Assembly: GCA_944393235.1 (NCBI GenBank)
Contig: CALXZJ010000008.1
Location: 1-55,479 of the forward strand
Length of the DNA: 55,479 nucleotides
Source: an uncultured Alphaproteobacteria bacterium
Lineage (GTDB): Bacteria; Pseudomonadota; Alphaproteobacteria; RF32; CAG-239
Reading direction: 5' to 3'
In this document: piece by piece, positions 1-8,754 of the stretch
Layout: the number at the start of each line of letters is the position of its first letter
How positions within the stretch are numbered: the first letter of the stretch is position 1
Program-made: the position numbers and the translations under genes
Notes under the pieces: generated by a model
The model's database searches: none
Seen by the model: only the letters and a program-made list of their open reading frames with translations
Told to the model about the DNA's origin: nothing

Positions 1-21
1 AGTTCAAATCTCCCTGTTATT

Positions 22-52
22 TAAAAAACATAAGCCCCGTTACAAACGGGGC
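22..52 (-). terminator. Rho-independent terminator after tRNA-Ser
   Basis: On the minus strand GCCCCGTT-TGTA-AACGGGGC forms a strong stem (34-52) followed by TTATGTTTTTT. It lies directly downstream of the tRNA-Ser gene and fits its 3' processing and termination. Confidence 0.85.
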
Positions 53-58
53 GCTCAT

Positions 59-148
59 TGGCGGAGAGAGGGAGATTCGAACTCCCGGTGGACTCGCGCC
101 CACGACGGTTTTCAAGACCGCTGCATTAAACCGCTCTGCCATCTCTCC
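59..148 (-). tRNA. tRNA-Ser(TGA)
   Basis: Read on the minus strand this is a complete 90-nt class II tRNA. The acceptor strands GGAGAGA (142-148) and TCTCTCC (63-69) pair, the discriminator is G and the 3' CCA is encoded (59-61). The anticodon loop CTTGAAA carries anticodon TGA, and a long variable arm plus a GTTCGAA T-loop are present. The length, the variable arm and the anticodon all indicate serine. A strong terminator follows at once. The 5' half and the upstream promoter region are tandemly duplicated just upstream. Confidence 0.96.
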
Positions 149-345
149 ATATCCACTCTTTTATAACTTTTTTCCAACTCTCAAAATTGAAAACCGTCAA
201 ACGCTTTAACAAGCGTTCCCACGACGGTTTAGGCCTGCGGCCATCTGCGATTCCAAGACCGCTGCATTAAACCGCTCTGCCATCTCTCCATATCCACTCT
301 TTTATAACTTCTTTCCAACTCTCTAAAGCTGAAAACCGTCAAACA
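103..345. repeat. Imperfect tandem duplication of tRNA-Ser 5' half and promoter region
   Basis: The segment from the anticodon arm through the upstream sequence up to GAAAACCGTCAAAC (about 103-205) recurs at about 220-345. Only a few substitutions separate the copies, apart from the roughly 22-nt insertion in the anticodon loop. Both copies keep TTATAAAAGAGTGGATAT just upstream of the tRNA start, a plausible -10 region. Confidence 0.8.
220..289 (-). pseudogene. Broken tRNA-Ser copy with enlarged anticodon loop
   Basis: The minus strand repeats the 5' part of the neighbouring tRNA-Ser exactly: acceptor GGAGAGA, D-arm and the 5' side of the anticodon stem. The anticodon loop then carries about 22 extra bases, including GGCCGCAGGCC, before the 3' anticodon strand ACCGT resumes. 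After CGTGGG the variable arm, T-arm and CCA are missing; a hairpin AACGCTT-GTT-AAAGCGTT takes their place. It cannot fold as a functional serine tRNA. Its upstream sequence is copied from the true gene, so it may still be transcribed, running into the intact tRNA. Confidence 0.8.
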
Positions 346-475
346 ATTTTCATGCCTTTTAAGCGTTGTGAATTGTATTTACACGATGCAAACCCAAACG
401 TCAAGAAAATTTTTATTGCCAACACATTGTTTTTAACGCTATGATACCAAAGACTAATATTTAAAGGAAAATAAA

Positions 476-1303
476 ATGCGTAAAAACCTTATCCCGATGG
501 CTATTTGTTATGATTTTGACGGCACCTTATCGCCGGGAAACATGCAAGAATACAGTTTTATCAAAAAACTCGGCATGACTGCCGATGAGTTTTGGAAAAC
601 CGCCAACGGATTAGCCAAACAAAAAAAGATGGATGATATTCTAGCCTACATGAAAGTCACAATTGATGAATCCCGCAAACGCAAGCTGCCGATTACACGG
701 GAAGATTTTATGGCTTACGGCCACAACATCAAACTTTATAAAGGCGTGGAACTATGGTTTGACCGCATCAACGCTTATGCGCTTTCCTGCGGCGTCAACC
801 TGCAGCATTACATCATATCATCCGGCTTAAAAGAAATGCTTGAAGGCACCGCTATTGCCGACAAATTCACTGAGATTTTCGCCTCAAGTTTTTTATACGA
901 TGAAAACGGCGCCGCGGTCTGGCCGGCAATCATCTTAAACTACACCTCCAAAACCCAATACCTGTTTCGCATCAACAAAGGCTGCCTGGACGTTACCGAC
1001 ACCGAAGGCGTCAACCGCCATGTAGACAAAGCTTGCCGCCCGATGCCGTTTGAAAATATGATTTATATAGGCGACGGCAGCACGGATATTCCCTGCATGG
1101 CCATGCTGAACAAAGCCGGCGGCCACACATTGGCAGTTTATAAAACCGGAACCAAAGAAAGGGCAAGCGCCTTAAACCGCGACGGTCGGGCACATATGAT
1201 TGCTCCGGCAGATTATTCCGAAAACAAAGCCATAGACCGTTTTGTTAAAGCCGTGATTGACAAGGTCGTCGCCGATAACCGCCTCAAGCGCGTCCGGCCA
1301 TAA
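476..1303 (+). CDS. HAD-superfamily hydrolase (phosphoserine phosphatase-like)
   Basis: A soluble 275-aa protein with the HAD fold signature. Motif I is DFDGT (residues 13-17; Asp13 nucleophile and Asp15 acid/base expected), motif II is SSG near residue 119, and motif IV is IGDGSTDIP near 200. An SD-like AAAGGA precedes the ATG by about 7 nt. A second, clearly homologous HAD protein is encoded at 14998-15852. The two share motif spacing, a WFDRINAY segment and the ending ADYSE, so they are paralogues. The family acts on small phosphomonoesters; the substrate cannot be told from sequence. Monocistronic as far as can be seen. Confidence 0.85.
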   Translation: MRKNLIPMAICYDFDGTLSPGNMQEYSFIKKLGMTADEFWKTANGLAKQKKMDDILAYMKVTIDESRKRKLPITREDFMAYGHNIKLYKGVELWFDRINAYALSCGVNLQHYIISSGLKEMLEGTAIADKFTEIFASSFLYDENGAAVWPAIILNYTSKTQYLFRINKGCLDVTDTEGVNRHVDKACRPMPFENMIYIGDGSTDIPCMAMLNKAGGHTLAVYKTGTKERASALNRDGRAHMIAPADYSENKAIDRFVKAVIDKVVADNRLKRVRP

Positions 1304-1412
1304 GGTCGCGGATACCACCCGACTTATGCAAATCTTAAAAAAAAAACACTTGTAATTTGCACCTGCCGTCTTATAACATAAGGCAATGCTGAATTAGTTA
1401 TGGATATAAAAA

Positions 1413-1979
1413 ATGTCAAAAAAAATATGGACGATTGTGTTGTTATTGTTATGCTTTCCTTTCATGGCGTTTGCTGATGAAACCGCCGAAGCCGACGATA
1501 TGGACTGGAAAGAAAAAATCAAAAACACCTTAAGCGAAACATGGCACGGCGGTCAATATGACCTTTATGTACCGCTTTATGCCTGGCACAACCGCCTGAC
1601 TTACGATGACGAACATATTGATAAATACAATGAAAACCCCTGGGGCGCCGGGCTTGGCGTTTCGCGTTATGATGCCGATGGCGATTGGCACGCCTTATAT
1701 GCCATGGCTTTTATTGATTCCAACGATTATGTGGAAACCATGTTCGGCTACGCTTTCATGAAAAACTGGTATTTCGGGCAGAAAAAGGATTTCCGCGCCG
1801 GCGTCGGCTTTACGGTGGGCTTGACCCAACGGCACGAATACGCCTACATTCCGGTTCCGCTGCCGTTGCCGATGTTTGGTTTCGGCTACAAAAACTTAGA
1901 CGTGCAGGCGGCTTATGTCCCCGGTGTTGAAAACGACGGCAACGTCCTGTTCGTCTGGACAAAGATCCAGTTAAATTAA
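1413..1979 (+). CDS. pagP: Lipid A palmitoyltransferase PagP
   Basis: A 188-aa outer-membrane protein with a signal peptide (hydrophobic 6-20, cleavage after AFA at 21). The mature part follows E. coli PagP closely in pattern: ETW near the start, then YDLYVPLYAWHNR, YNENPWG, SRYDADGDWHALYAMAF, IDS and a terminal aromatic beta-strand. The family's catalytic residues His, Asp and Ser appear as His59, Asp102 and Ser103. PagP moves palmitate from phospholipid to lipid A in the outer leaflet, usually in response to envelope stress. The SD is weak (GGAT). A terminator follows at once, so it is a single-gene unit. Confidence 0.93.
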   Translation: MSKKIWTIVLLLLCFPFMAFADETAEADDMDWKEKIKNTLSETWHGGQYDLYVPLYAWHNRLTYDDEHIDKYNENPWGAGLGVSRYDADGDWHALYAMAFIDSNDYVETMFGYAFMKNWYFGQKKDFRAGVGFTVGLTQRHEYAYIPVPLPLPMFGFGYKNLDVQAAYVPGVENDGNVLFVWTKIQLN

Positions 1980-1996
1980 AAGGACTGCATACTTTA

Positions 1997-2031
1997 CCCC
2001 CGTTGCAACAATCCGCAACGGGGGATTTTTG
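1997..2031 (+). terminator. Terminator of pagP
   Basis: CCCCCGTTGC (1997-2006) pairs perfectly with GCAACGGGGG (2015-2024) around an 8-nt loop and is followed by ATTTTT. Confidence 0.9.
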
Positions 2032-2082
2032 TAGTCTGAAAACCACGCGCTAGGCGCGTGGTTCCAAAGAGCTTATAGCTAT

Positions 2083-2163
2083 GCGTCTAAAAAACTCCTT
2101 TGCTATTATGTGAGAGACGGTCTGGCAACTGTCTTAATAAAAGCAAAGGAGTTTTTTAGACGC
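2083..2163 (+). promoter_or_regulatory. Long inverted repeat occluding the transposase SD
   Basis: A perfect 22-bp inverted repeat: the left arm 2083-2104 begins GCGTCTAAAAAACTCC and the right arm 2142-2163 ends GGAGTTTTTTAGACGC. The right arm contains AAAGGAG, the only good Shine-Dalgarno before tnpA. In the mRNA the SD would be buried in the stem. IS200 elements are known to limit transposase translation with such a 5' leader structure. Confidence 0.75.
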
Positions 2164-2170
2164 ATATACA

Positions 2171-2605
2171 ATAGCACACACGAGTTGGAATTGTAAATAT
2201 CATGTTGTATTCGCCCCAAAATATCGCAGGAAGGCGTTTTATGGAGGGCGTCGTCTGGAAATCGGAGCAATACTTAGGGAACTATGCCGATGGAAAGGCA
2301 TAGGCATTCTTGAAGCCGAAGTCTGTCCTGACCATGTTCATATGTTACTGGAGATACCGCCAAAGTATTCCGTAAGTTCCATCATGGGATATCTCAAGGG
2401 TAAAAGCAGTCTCGCGATATATGAACGGTGGGGAAATGCAAAGTTTCGATATCGCAACAGAGAATTTTGGTGTAAGGGATACTATGTGGATACCGCAGGA
2501 AAGAATACTCAAAAAATAGCAGAGTATATACGGAATCAGTTAAAAGAAGATGCGGAACAAAGTCAACTAACATTGGATTTAGACCCGTTTACGGGTAGCA
2601 AGTAA
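2171..2605 (+). CDS. tnpA: IS200-type transposase TnpA (start codon degraded or non-standard)
   Basis: The frame is open from 2141 to 2605 and matches the whole IS200 TnpA family: AHTSWNCKYHVVFAPKYRR at the N-terminus, the HUH motif HVH (DHVHM), MGYLKGKSS, REFWCKGYYVDT with the candidate catalytic Tyr, and a C-terminal PFTGSK. Family members normally begin with ATG just after the SD stem. Here that position reads ATATACAATA and there is no ATG, GTG or TTG in frame before 2342. The coordinate given assumes an ATA start. An ATG start at 2342 would lose the N-terminal strand and part of the HUH site. The element is therefore probably inactive or very poorly expressed. Confidence 0.75.
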   Translation: MAHTSWNCKYHVVFAPKYRRKAFYGGRRLEIGAILRELCRWKGIGILEAEVCPDHVHMLLEIPPKYSVSSIMGYLKGKSSLAIYERWGNAKFRYRNREFWCKGYYVDTAGKNTQKIAEYIRNQLKEDAEQSQLTLDLDPFTGSK

Positions 2606-2741
2606 TTCTCGCACCGTCAGACCGTCATACGCCCTTAAGGCGTTCGCTAGTACCTTTAGGGTTATACCCGCATATGAAGAACCCCACCTTTTACGTGGGG
2701 GTTCCTTTTTTAGATAAATAATTATTTTCACTTCCTTTTTT

Positions 2742-5700
2742 CTAAAGCAATACTTTGTCGTCAACCAACATTTCCTGTAAATTATCAAGAGAGCGTTTTC
2801 TAAGTTTCTCTTGTAATTTTTTCATTTCATTGCATTTTTTTTCATACTCTTGATTGGTAATAAAAATAGCTTGTTTTATAGCATCAAAAAAATTATCGTT
2901 TGTATCATATAGGATACTATTTTCTGTTGTAAAATAATGAACTCGTGAAAATTTATTAGCTAGAATAATTGGCTTTGCAAAGCTATATGCTAATCCAAAA
3001 GTCCCCCTGGTCCCTGTGGTAATATATCGATCGTGATCCACATTATCCGGATCCAACAAACCCAATATAAAATCAGAATTATTAATAATCTTATACATTT
3101 CTGGATACGTAAGTTCTCCTTTAAAATCGACAAAATTTTCAATATCTTTAGCCAATTCTGGTTTTGCCCCTTTTCCTATAACCACAACTTTGAAATTTTC
3201 AATTTTTTCAGCTACAAGTTTTCGAACTGTACCAAATAACAAAGCGTGATTTTTACGAACATTTTCTACAGCTCCTACCACAACAAAAGTTCTTCTTAAA
3301 TTCAACAAATGAGGTTCAAAGATGTCTCCCGCATAAGTAACAAAAGCTGACGTTGTTTTTTTATCAGATGGATATTGAATATCTGAAATAACCACTAATT
3401 TATTACGATGAGCTTTATGCAACAATTCCATTCGATGTTCTATTGAAATAACTTTATTTTCTGGCATATTTATTTTATTATAGAAAAATTCATAAATATT
3501 AGGCCACCCTGGCATAGTTGTTCCTTTAATTCTATACAATGTATTAGAATTAAATAATATGTACTTGTATTTATGTAATAAATCTGATTGTAATAACATC
3601 CTAATAACTGGTTCTGAAGCATATACAACCCTGTACAAATATTTATTAACACAAACCAAATCTTGCATAATTTCGTGATTAGTATCTAACAATAAATCCA
3701 CGGAAAAACCAAGTTCATAAAAGTATTTAATAAATGAGGGCAACACTTCACCATGAACAGGATTTACTTCCACGATAAGAATTGCATTACTGCCACATGT
3801 ACCAAACATCAATTTACCATCAATACATTGATTTTCCAAAATGAGGGTATTTATCTCACACCGTTGAATATCTACAGACCGCTTTATATTAAGCAACGAC
3901 TTCTTAGAAATTGTAGTATGCTTAATACCACAAAACCGTCTCTCCTTATAAACTTCAGCATCATATAAAGAATATACTTCCTTTCCAAAAATAAAATATT
4001 TTATATAATTCTCAGATTTTTCTTTTAAGAAAAATCCAAATATGTATTTTTTAACTATTTTCTCTGTAGAAAATGTTTTACTCCATACTGGTAAATTAAA
4101 CAATTTAATAGAGCGAGAGTTTGTTGTTTCTTCTTTTAAAAAACATATTATATTTAAAAAAGAAACACTAATAAGTTCACATTCTTTACAACATATTTGA
4201 AAGCCAAGACAGAATAAAATTTTTCTATTATCAATAAAATTTTCTTTTAAAAGAGGAATACCAAAAAAATAAAATTTTTTCCAACTTTCAGCATGAGATA
4301 ATCCAAATAATTTCCATTTACATACATCTATATATTGAATTTTATGATCTTTTAATGGTGTTTGATAATAATATTTTGCCCATATATCAGATCCCGACAT
4401 GTATTTCTTTTTCCAAACCTTATCTTTCCCTGCATAATGTATAATATCTGCTTTATTTGATGCTAATAACTTATATTCTTCCTTAGTAATATGAAAAAAA
4501 CTCATTATTTTTTCTCTAGAATATTTTCTCCATGAATATGGAATATAATTATAAGTTGGAGATAGAAGAATAATATTTTCAGAAAAAATGCAATTAAAAG
4601 CATCTTGATCCATATATTTTCCTTCTGGAAAATTTAACTTGTAATCTATCAACTTAGAAGATATATCATCTTCACGCATTTTTTTAAGATTTAACAACAT
4701 CATTCCAGAATTAAAATAATATCTTAACTTATTTCTACGATGATCTTTATTAGAGAGGACACATTGTATATCTTGTACAACCGCGGCATAAGCATCTCTC
4801 AATTGAATATTATATAACGGTGTTAAATCCTTTTGCACAATCATATCCACATCCAGATACAATATTTTATCATAATTTTTAAAAATCTTAGGTAAATTAA
4901 ATTTAAATAATGCAGCAGATGAAACATACAAATGTGTATGATTAAATTGTTCAAATTCATCTTTTACATACACTAACTCCACATTATATTTACTAAGTAG
5001 CAATATATTTTCAGTAGATAAAGATGAACAAACAATATGTATGGAATATTCTGTTTGTTCCTCTTTATTTTTTAACAATGATTCTATTAAAGTTATCGTT
5101 TGAGGCACGTAATTATCATCTGTAATTAAAGCTATTTCAATCGGTTCTCTATACTTAGAAATATCTTTTACGATATGATTACAAATTGATTTAACGCTTT
5201 TTTCCCAAGAAAATTGTTTAGCTCTCTCTAATCCTTTTTGAGCCATTTTATCCCTAAATTTTTTATCAAAATAATATTTTTCATAAGCTCTAATATGCTG
5301 CTCATCACTATCCCAGTCAATCATAATTCCAGCATCGCCCACCACTTCCGGCAATGATGAATTGTTGCTTGTAATTACCGGACAACCACAGGCCATTGCC
5401 TCTAACGGCGGCAAGCCAAAACCTTCATATTGAGAAGTATAAACAAACCATTCAGCACCCGAATACAATGTTGGTAAATCTTCATCATCGACATAACCAG
5501 TTTGTATAATATTTTTTCTAGCATTTCCTAATCTGGATAAAACTCTCTCAAGTTTTGATTTATAATCACGACGTTCTGCTCCAGATAAAACATAATAACA
5601 ATTTTCAATTTTATGTTTTTTAATAAATTCTATAAAACATCTAAATCCTCTCAATACATTTTTTCTTGATTCTATTGTTCCGACACTTAAAACATATTTT

Positions 5701-6431
5701 CCGTTCCTTGGAATACCATACTTTTCTTTTACCAATAGCAGTTTTTTCTTATCTTTAATTTTGTAAAATTTAGAAGACACTGCAAGTGGAGTAACCAAAA
5801 ATTGTTCTTCTGATAACTTCGGAAAATATCTAAGAAAATCTTTTTTAGTATTATTAGAAATAGAAAAATAAAAATCGGTTTCATTTAAAGATACTACCAA
5901 TTCATTATACCAATCCACATATTTATTAAAAATCACAGGAATGGCATCATATAATAAAACATATTTTTGAATTTTAGAATATTGCTGAATAACTTTTGGC
6001 ACACAATATTTAGGGGAAAAATACACATCATATGAGGATAGTATTCTATTATTATATTTTACCATTCTATATTTTGAAAAATTTTTCAACACAGTCATAA
6101 ACAGCAACACAAATTTAATCAACAATAATTTAAATACTTTTTTTTGAATACGGTAATTATCTTTTTTTTGCTTTAATTTTATATATAAATCATATATAAA
6201 ACTACTTTCTTTTAAAGATACTATATTAATATTTTTATATTCAGAGAATTCTCTTAAAAACTTTTTCAATTCACTTTTTAAGGGTAGCACACAATATAAA
6301 TCTACTTTAATTCTTTCATCAGTTAACATATTTTTTAAAATAGAATCAGCTGTAACAAATATCCCCGTTCTCCCTGTATTATTTTTATTCCCATTAATTA
6401 AAATTGTCCCATCATATAAAATCTTAATCAT
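2742..6431 (-). CDS. Multidomain glycosyltransferase (GT4 - GT8 - C-terminal GT-B domain)
   Basis: A 1229-aa protein with three transferase modules. Residues about 1-415 are GT4-like, with the family motif [20 protein letters not shown] near 330 and [11 protein letters not shown]. About 430-690 is GT8/LgtC-like: [14 protein letters not shown] and the metal-binding DxD in [10 protein letters not shown] near 526, followed by an [10 protein letters not shown] motif. About 880-1220 is another GT-B-like region with [22 protein letters not shown] and a [11 protein letters not shown] segment. No signal peptide or clear membrane segment is seen, so it is cytoplasmic. It overlaps the upstream glycosyltransferase stop by one base (TAATG), which suggests translational coupling. 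It is very AT-rich compared with flanking genes, which suggests horizontal origin. It likely adds several sugars in sequence to a surface polysaccharide. Confidence 0.88.
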   Translation of the reverse strand: MIKILYDGTILINGNKNNTGRTGIFVTADSILKNMLTDERIKVDLYCVLPLKSELKKFLREFSEYKNINIVSLKESSFIYDLYIKLKQKKDNYRIQKKVFKLLLIKFVLLFMTVLKNFSKYRMVKYNNRILSSYDVYFSPKYCVPKVIQQYSKIQKYVLLYDAIPVIFNKYVDWYNELVVSLNETDFYFSISNNTKKDFLRYFPKLSEEQFLVTPLAVSSKFYKIKDKKKLLLVKEKYGIPRNGKYVLSVGTIESRKNVLRGFRCFIEFIKKHKIENCYYVLSGAERRDYKSKLERVLSRLGNARKNIIQTGYVDDEDLPTLYSGAEWFVYTSQYEGFGLPPLEAMACGCPVITSNNSSLPEVVGDAGIMIDWDSDEQHIRAYEKYYFDKKFRDKMAQKGLERAKQFSWEKSVKSICNHIVKDISKYREPIEIALITDDNYVPQTITLIESLLKNKEEQTEYSIHIVCSSLSTENILLLSKYNVELVYVKDEFEQFNHTHLYVSSAALFKFNLPKIFKNYDKILYLDVDMIVQKDLTPLYNIQLRDAYAAVVQDIQCVLSNKDHRRNKLRYYFNSGMMLLNLKKMREDDISSKLIDYKLNFPEGKYMDQDAFNCIFSENIILLSPTYNYIPYSWRKYSREKIMSFFHITKEEYKLLASNKADIIHYAGKDKVWKKKYMSGSDIWAKYYYQTPLKDHKIQYIDVCKWKLFGLSHAESWKKFYFFGIPLLKENFIDNRKILFCLGFQICCKECELISVSFLNIICFLKEETTNSRSIKLFNLPVWSKTFSTEKIVKKYIFGFFLKEKSENYIKYFIFGKEVYSLYDAEVYKERRFCGIKHTTISKKSLLNIKRSVDIQRCEINTLILENQCIDGKLMFGTCGSNAILIVEVNPVHGEVLPSFIKYFYELGFSVDLLLDTNHEIMQDLVCVNKYLYRVVYASEPVIRMLLQSDLLHKYKYILFNSNTLYRIKGTTMPGWPNIYEFFYNKINMPENKVISIEHRMELLHKAHRNKLVVISDIQYPSDKKTTSAFVTYAGDIFEPHLLNLRRTFVVVGAVENVRKNHALLFGTVRKLVAEKIENFKVVVIGKGAKPELAKDIENFVDFKGELTYPEMYKIINNSDFILGLLDPDNVDHDRYITTGTRGTFGLAYSFAKPIILANKFSRVHYFTTENSILYDTNDNFFDAIKQAIFITNQEYEKKCNEMKKLQEKLRKRSLDNLQEMLVDDKVLL

Positions 6432-7666
6432 TACAAAAACTCCAACAATGATTTATTTTCCCAAGAAAATTGTTTAGCTCTCTCCAATCCTTTTTGAGCC
6501 ATTTTGTTTCTGAATTTTTTATCAAAATAATATTTTTCATAGGCTTTTACGTGTTCTTCACAACTCATACAATCAATCAAAATTCCGGCATCCCCGACCA
6601 CTTCCGGCAACGAGGAATTATTACTCGTAATCACCGGACAACCGCAGGCCATTGCCTCTAACGGCGGCAAACCAAAACCTTCATATTGTGATGTATAAAC
6701 AAACCACTCGGCATTACTATACAGCTGAGCCATGAGCCTATCTTCCACATAACCTATTAATTGTATATGCTCCATTAGCTCATCATCAAAAACCATATGC
6801 TTAAACAACTTCTGATTACATCCCCCGACAACAAACACCAAATCTTTAACATTGTTTCTTTCAACAAAGCTGTTAAATGATTTCACCATCATCTCTAAAT
6901 TTTTACGAGGTTCTGTATTACAAATAGTCAGCACATATTTTCCGTTTATATTTAACGCTTGGCGAAAATCCTGTCTTTTATCAGGTTTATATATTTCTGA
7001 AGCTGCTAACGGAAACAAATGCATATCAGCATTTTTTAATTTTGGAAAATATTTAATAAACTCTCTTTTACTAAATTTCGAAATAACAAAATAATGATAA
7101 TCAGGATTAAGATCTTTGCATAAAAGACTAAACCAACTTGTATCACTTTCTTTATATTCAGGGCATGCAAGCGGTATAACGTCATATAATACAATAAATT
7201 TTTTAATTTTTTTAAAATGCTTTATGCTTTCAGGAACAGCATAACAAGGCGAAAAAAATATATCTATTGACGTCAAAGCAAATGAATATCCCTTATTATG
7301 ATACAAATCACAGAATTTTTTCAAAACATTCAAAATAGTTTTTTTTAACTTGATTATATTAAGTTTAAATAATCTACGCTTTTTACGTGCCATTGATTCT
7401 TTAAAATCAAAATACAATCCATAAGCATGAAGTCTTTCATAAAATGTATCATTAATAATTGGAATATTATGAAAATCATATAATTCTGTCTTTAGCTTTT
7501 TTTTAAGATCAATTAATTTATCAGAAGAACAATAAAATTTTAAATTTATATTATCTTTCTGCATCAATAATTTCAATATTTCATATGCCACATTATAAAT
7601 GCCACAGCGATAAGGCAGGCTCAATACTGTCGCATCAAACAGCAGGTTGATTTTCTTTTTAGCCAT
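6431..7666 (-). CDS. GT4-family glycosyltransferase, shortened C-terminus
   Basis: A 411-aa GT-B transferase with [14 protein letters not shown], the sugar-nucleotide motif [20 protein letters not shown] near 325, and [15 protein letters not shown]. The last third is nearly identical to the GT4 module of the next gene, down to [20 protein letters not shown]. After FSWE it ends abruptly in NKSLLEFL, where its neighbour continues [11 protein letters not shown]. The usual final helix is therefore lost, either by frameshift or by recombination. It is AT-rich like its partner. Transcribed with gmd upstream (50-nt gap) and coupled to the downstream gene by a one-base overlap. Probable role: sugar transfer in capsule or O-antigen synthesis. 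Confidence 0.87.
   Translation of the reverse strand: MAKKKINLLFDATVLSLPYRCGIYNVAYEILKLLMQKDNINLKFYCSSDKLIDLKKKLKTELYDFHNIPIINDTFYERLHAYGLYFDFKESMARKKRRLFKLNIIKLKKTILNVLKKFCDLYHNKGYSFALTSIDIFFSPCYAVPESIKHFKKIKKFIVLYDVIPLACPEYKESDTSWFSLLCKDLNPDYHYFVISKFSKREFIKYFPKLKNADMHLFPLAASEIYKPDKRQDFRQALNINGKYVLTICNTEPRKNLEMMVKSFNSFVERNNVKDLVFVVGGCNQKLFKHMVFDDELMEHIQLIGYVEDRLMAQLYSNAEWFVYTSQYEGFGLPPLEAMACGCPVITSNNSSLPEVVGDAGILIDCMSCEEHVKAYEKYYFDKKFRNKMAQKGLERAKQFSWENKSLLEFL
6461..6725 (-). repeat. Direct repeat shared with the downstream glycosyltransferase gene (copy at about 5211-5475)
   Basis: About 265 bases coding for the C-terminal donor-binding part of the GT4 fold are highly similar in the two adjacent genes, while the flanking parts diverge. 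The similarity fits a past duplication kept alike by gene conversion, or a recombination joint. It offers a substrate for deletion fusing the two genes. Confidence 0.7.
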
Positions 7667-7716
7667 TTTTATAAAAGTCCTTATCTTTCAGTCCCGATAT
7701 TCTTTCATCTCAAATT

Positions 7717-8754
7717 TTACAATTCCCCGTTTTTGGCGCGCTCAAGATCTTTTTCCATCATCATCTTGCACAAACCTTTGTAATCAACCTTGCGTTTCCA
7801 GCCCAAAACTTTTTCGGCTTTCGACGGATCACCGATAAGCAGTTCCACTTCCGCCGGCCGGAAAAATTTCGGGTTGACTTTAACCACAACTTTGCCGCTG
7901 TTTTGATCAATGCCGACTTCATTTTCGTTTTCGCCCTGCCACTTGATGTCAAAACCGGCAACCCTGCCCGCTTCTTCCACAAAGTCGCGTATCGGATGCG
8001 TCTCACCGGTAGCAATTACATACGTATCCGGCTTGTCCTGCTGCAGCATCAGCCACATCATTTCCACATAATCACCAGCAAAGCCCCAGTCGCGTTTAGC
8101 ATTCAGGTTTCCGAGTTCCAGAGGTTTATCCGTCAAACCGGTTGCAAGTCTGGCAAAATGCGCCGTAATTTTACGGGTGACAAATTCCTTGCCGCGCATC
8201 GGGCTTTCGTGATTAAACAATATCCCAGAGGTTGCAAACACATTAAAACTTTCCCGATAATTCACACACATCCAATGCGCCATAAGCTTTGCCACCCCAT
8301 AAGGCGAACGCGGATAAAACGGCGTTGTTTCCTTTTGCGGAATCTCCTGCACCTTGCCGAACATCTCGGAAGTGGATGCCTGATAAAGCCGTGTATGCGG
8401 CGAAAATTCTCTGATTGCCTCCAAAATATACAGCACGCCCATGCCGTCGGCCTGCGCCGTATAAATCGGTTCTTCCCACGAGGCCGCGACAAAGCTCTGC
8501 GCCGCCAGATTATAAAATTCATCCGGTTGATAATTTTTCATCAAGCGGCAGATATTGGAAAATTCCAGCAAATCAAAATCTTTCAATTCCACTTTGTCAA
8601 AAATGCCGTGTTCTTTAAGGCGTGAAAACGTATCCGTCGCCCCACGTCGGTATAAACCGATGACTCTGTACCCTTTTTCCAATAAAAACTTCGCCAGATA
8701 ACCGCCGTCCTGGCCGGTGATACCCGATATCATTGCAATTTTTTGTTTCGTCAT
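7717..8754 (-). CDS. gmd: GDP-mannose 4,6-dehydratase
   Basis: A 345-aa extended SDR enzyme. The nucleotide-binding GxxGxxG is in SGITGQDGGYLAKFL (G11, G14, G17), the active-site Ser/Thr region is STSEMFG near 128, and the catalytic YxxxK is in SPYGVAKL near 151. NHESPMRG, RDWGFAGDYVEMMW and FRPAEV are typical Gmd signatures. It converts GDP-mannose to GDP-4-keto-6-deoxymannose, the precursor of GDP-fucose, GDP-rhamnose or GDP-perosamine. No reductase or aminotransferase for the next step lies in the window, so the final sugar is unknown. Its start overlaps the stop of the upstream GT4 gene (ATGA). Confidence 0.96.
   Translation of the reverse strand: MTKQKIAMISGITGQDGGYLAKFLLEKGYRVIGLYRRGATDTFSRLKEHGIFDKVELKDFDLLEFSNICRLMKNYQPDEFYNLAAQSFVAASWEEPIYTAQADGMGVLYILEAIREFSPHTRLYQASTSEMFGKVQEIPQKETTPFYPRSPYGVAKLMAHWMCVNYRESFNVFATSGILFNHESPMRGKEFVTRKITAHFARLATGLTDKPLELGNLNAKRDWGFAGDYVEMMWLMLQQDKPDTYVIATGETHPIRDFVEEAGRVAGFDIKWQGENENEVGIDQNSGKVVVKVNPKFFRPAEVELLIGDPSKAEKVLGWKRKVDYKGLCKMMMEKDLERAKNGEL

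Larger units (their letters stand above)
2041..2706 (+). mobile_element. IS200/IS605-family element (IS200 type)
   Basis: A short element holding only a tnpA-like reading frame. The left end has a perfect subterminal hairpin AACCACGCGC-TAG-GCGCGTGGTT (2041-2063). The right end has another hairpin (about 2679-2705, GAACCCCAC paired with GTGGGGGTTC). This layout of end hairpins without terminal inverted repeats is typical of IS200-type single-strand transposition. Exact outer boundaries are not certain. It sits between the pagP terminator and the 3' end of a glycosyltransferase gene transcribed the other way. Confidence 0.85.

Noticed and set aside
220-289. tRNA-Ser with a real intron in the anticodon loop
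   Set aside because: The 3' half (variable arm, T-arm, acceptor strand) is missing and 22 nt is too small for a self-splicing bacterial intron.
59-345. Integrative-element attachment site at tRNA-Ser
   Set aside because: The duplicated part is the 5' half with upstream sequence, whereas integrases duplicate the 3' end. No integrase is adjacent.
7903-8625. 240-aa open frame on the plus strand
   Set aside because: Antisense shadow of gmd, which is a clear full-length enzyme.
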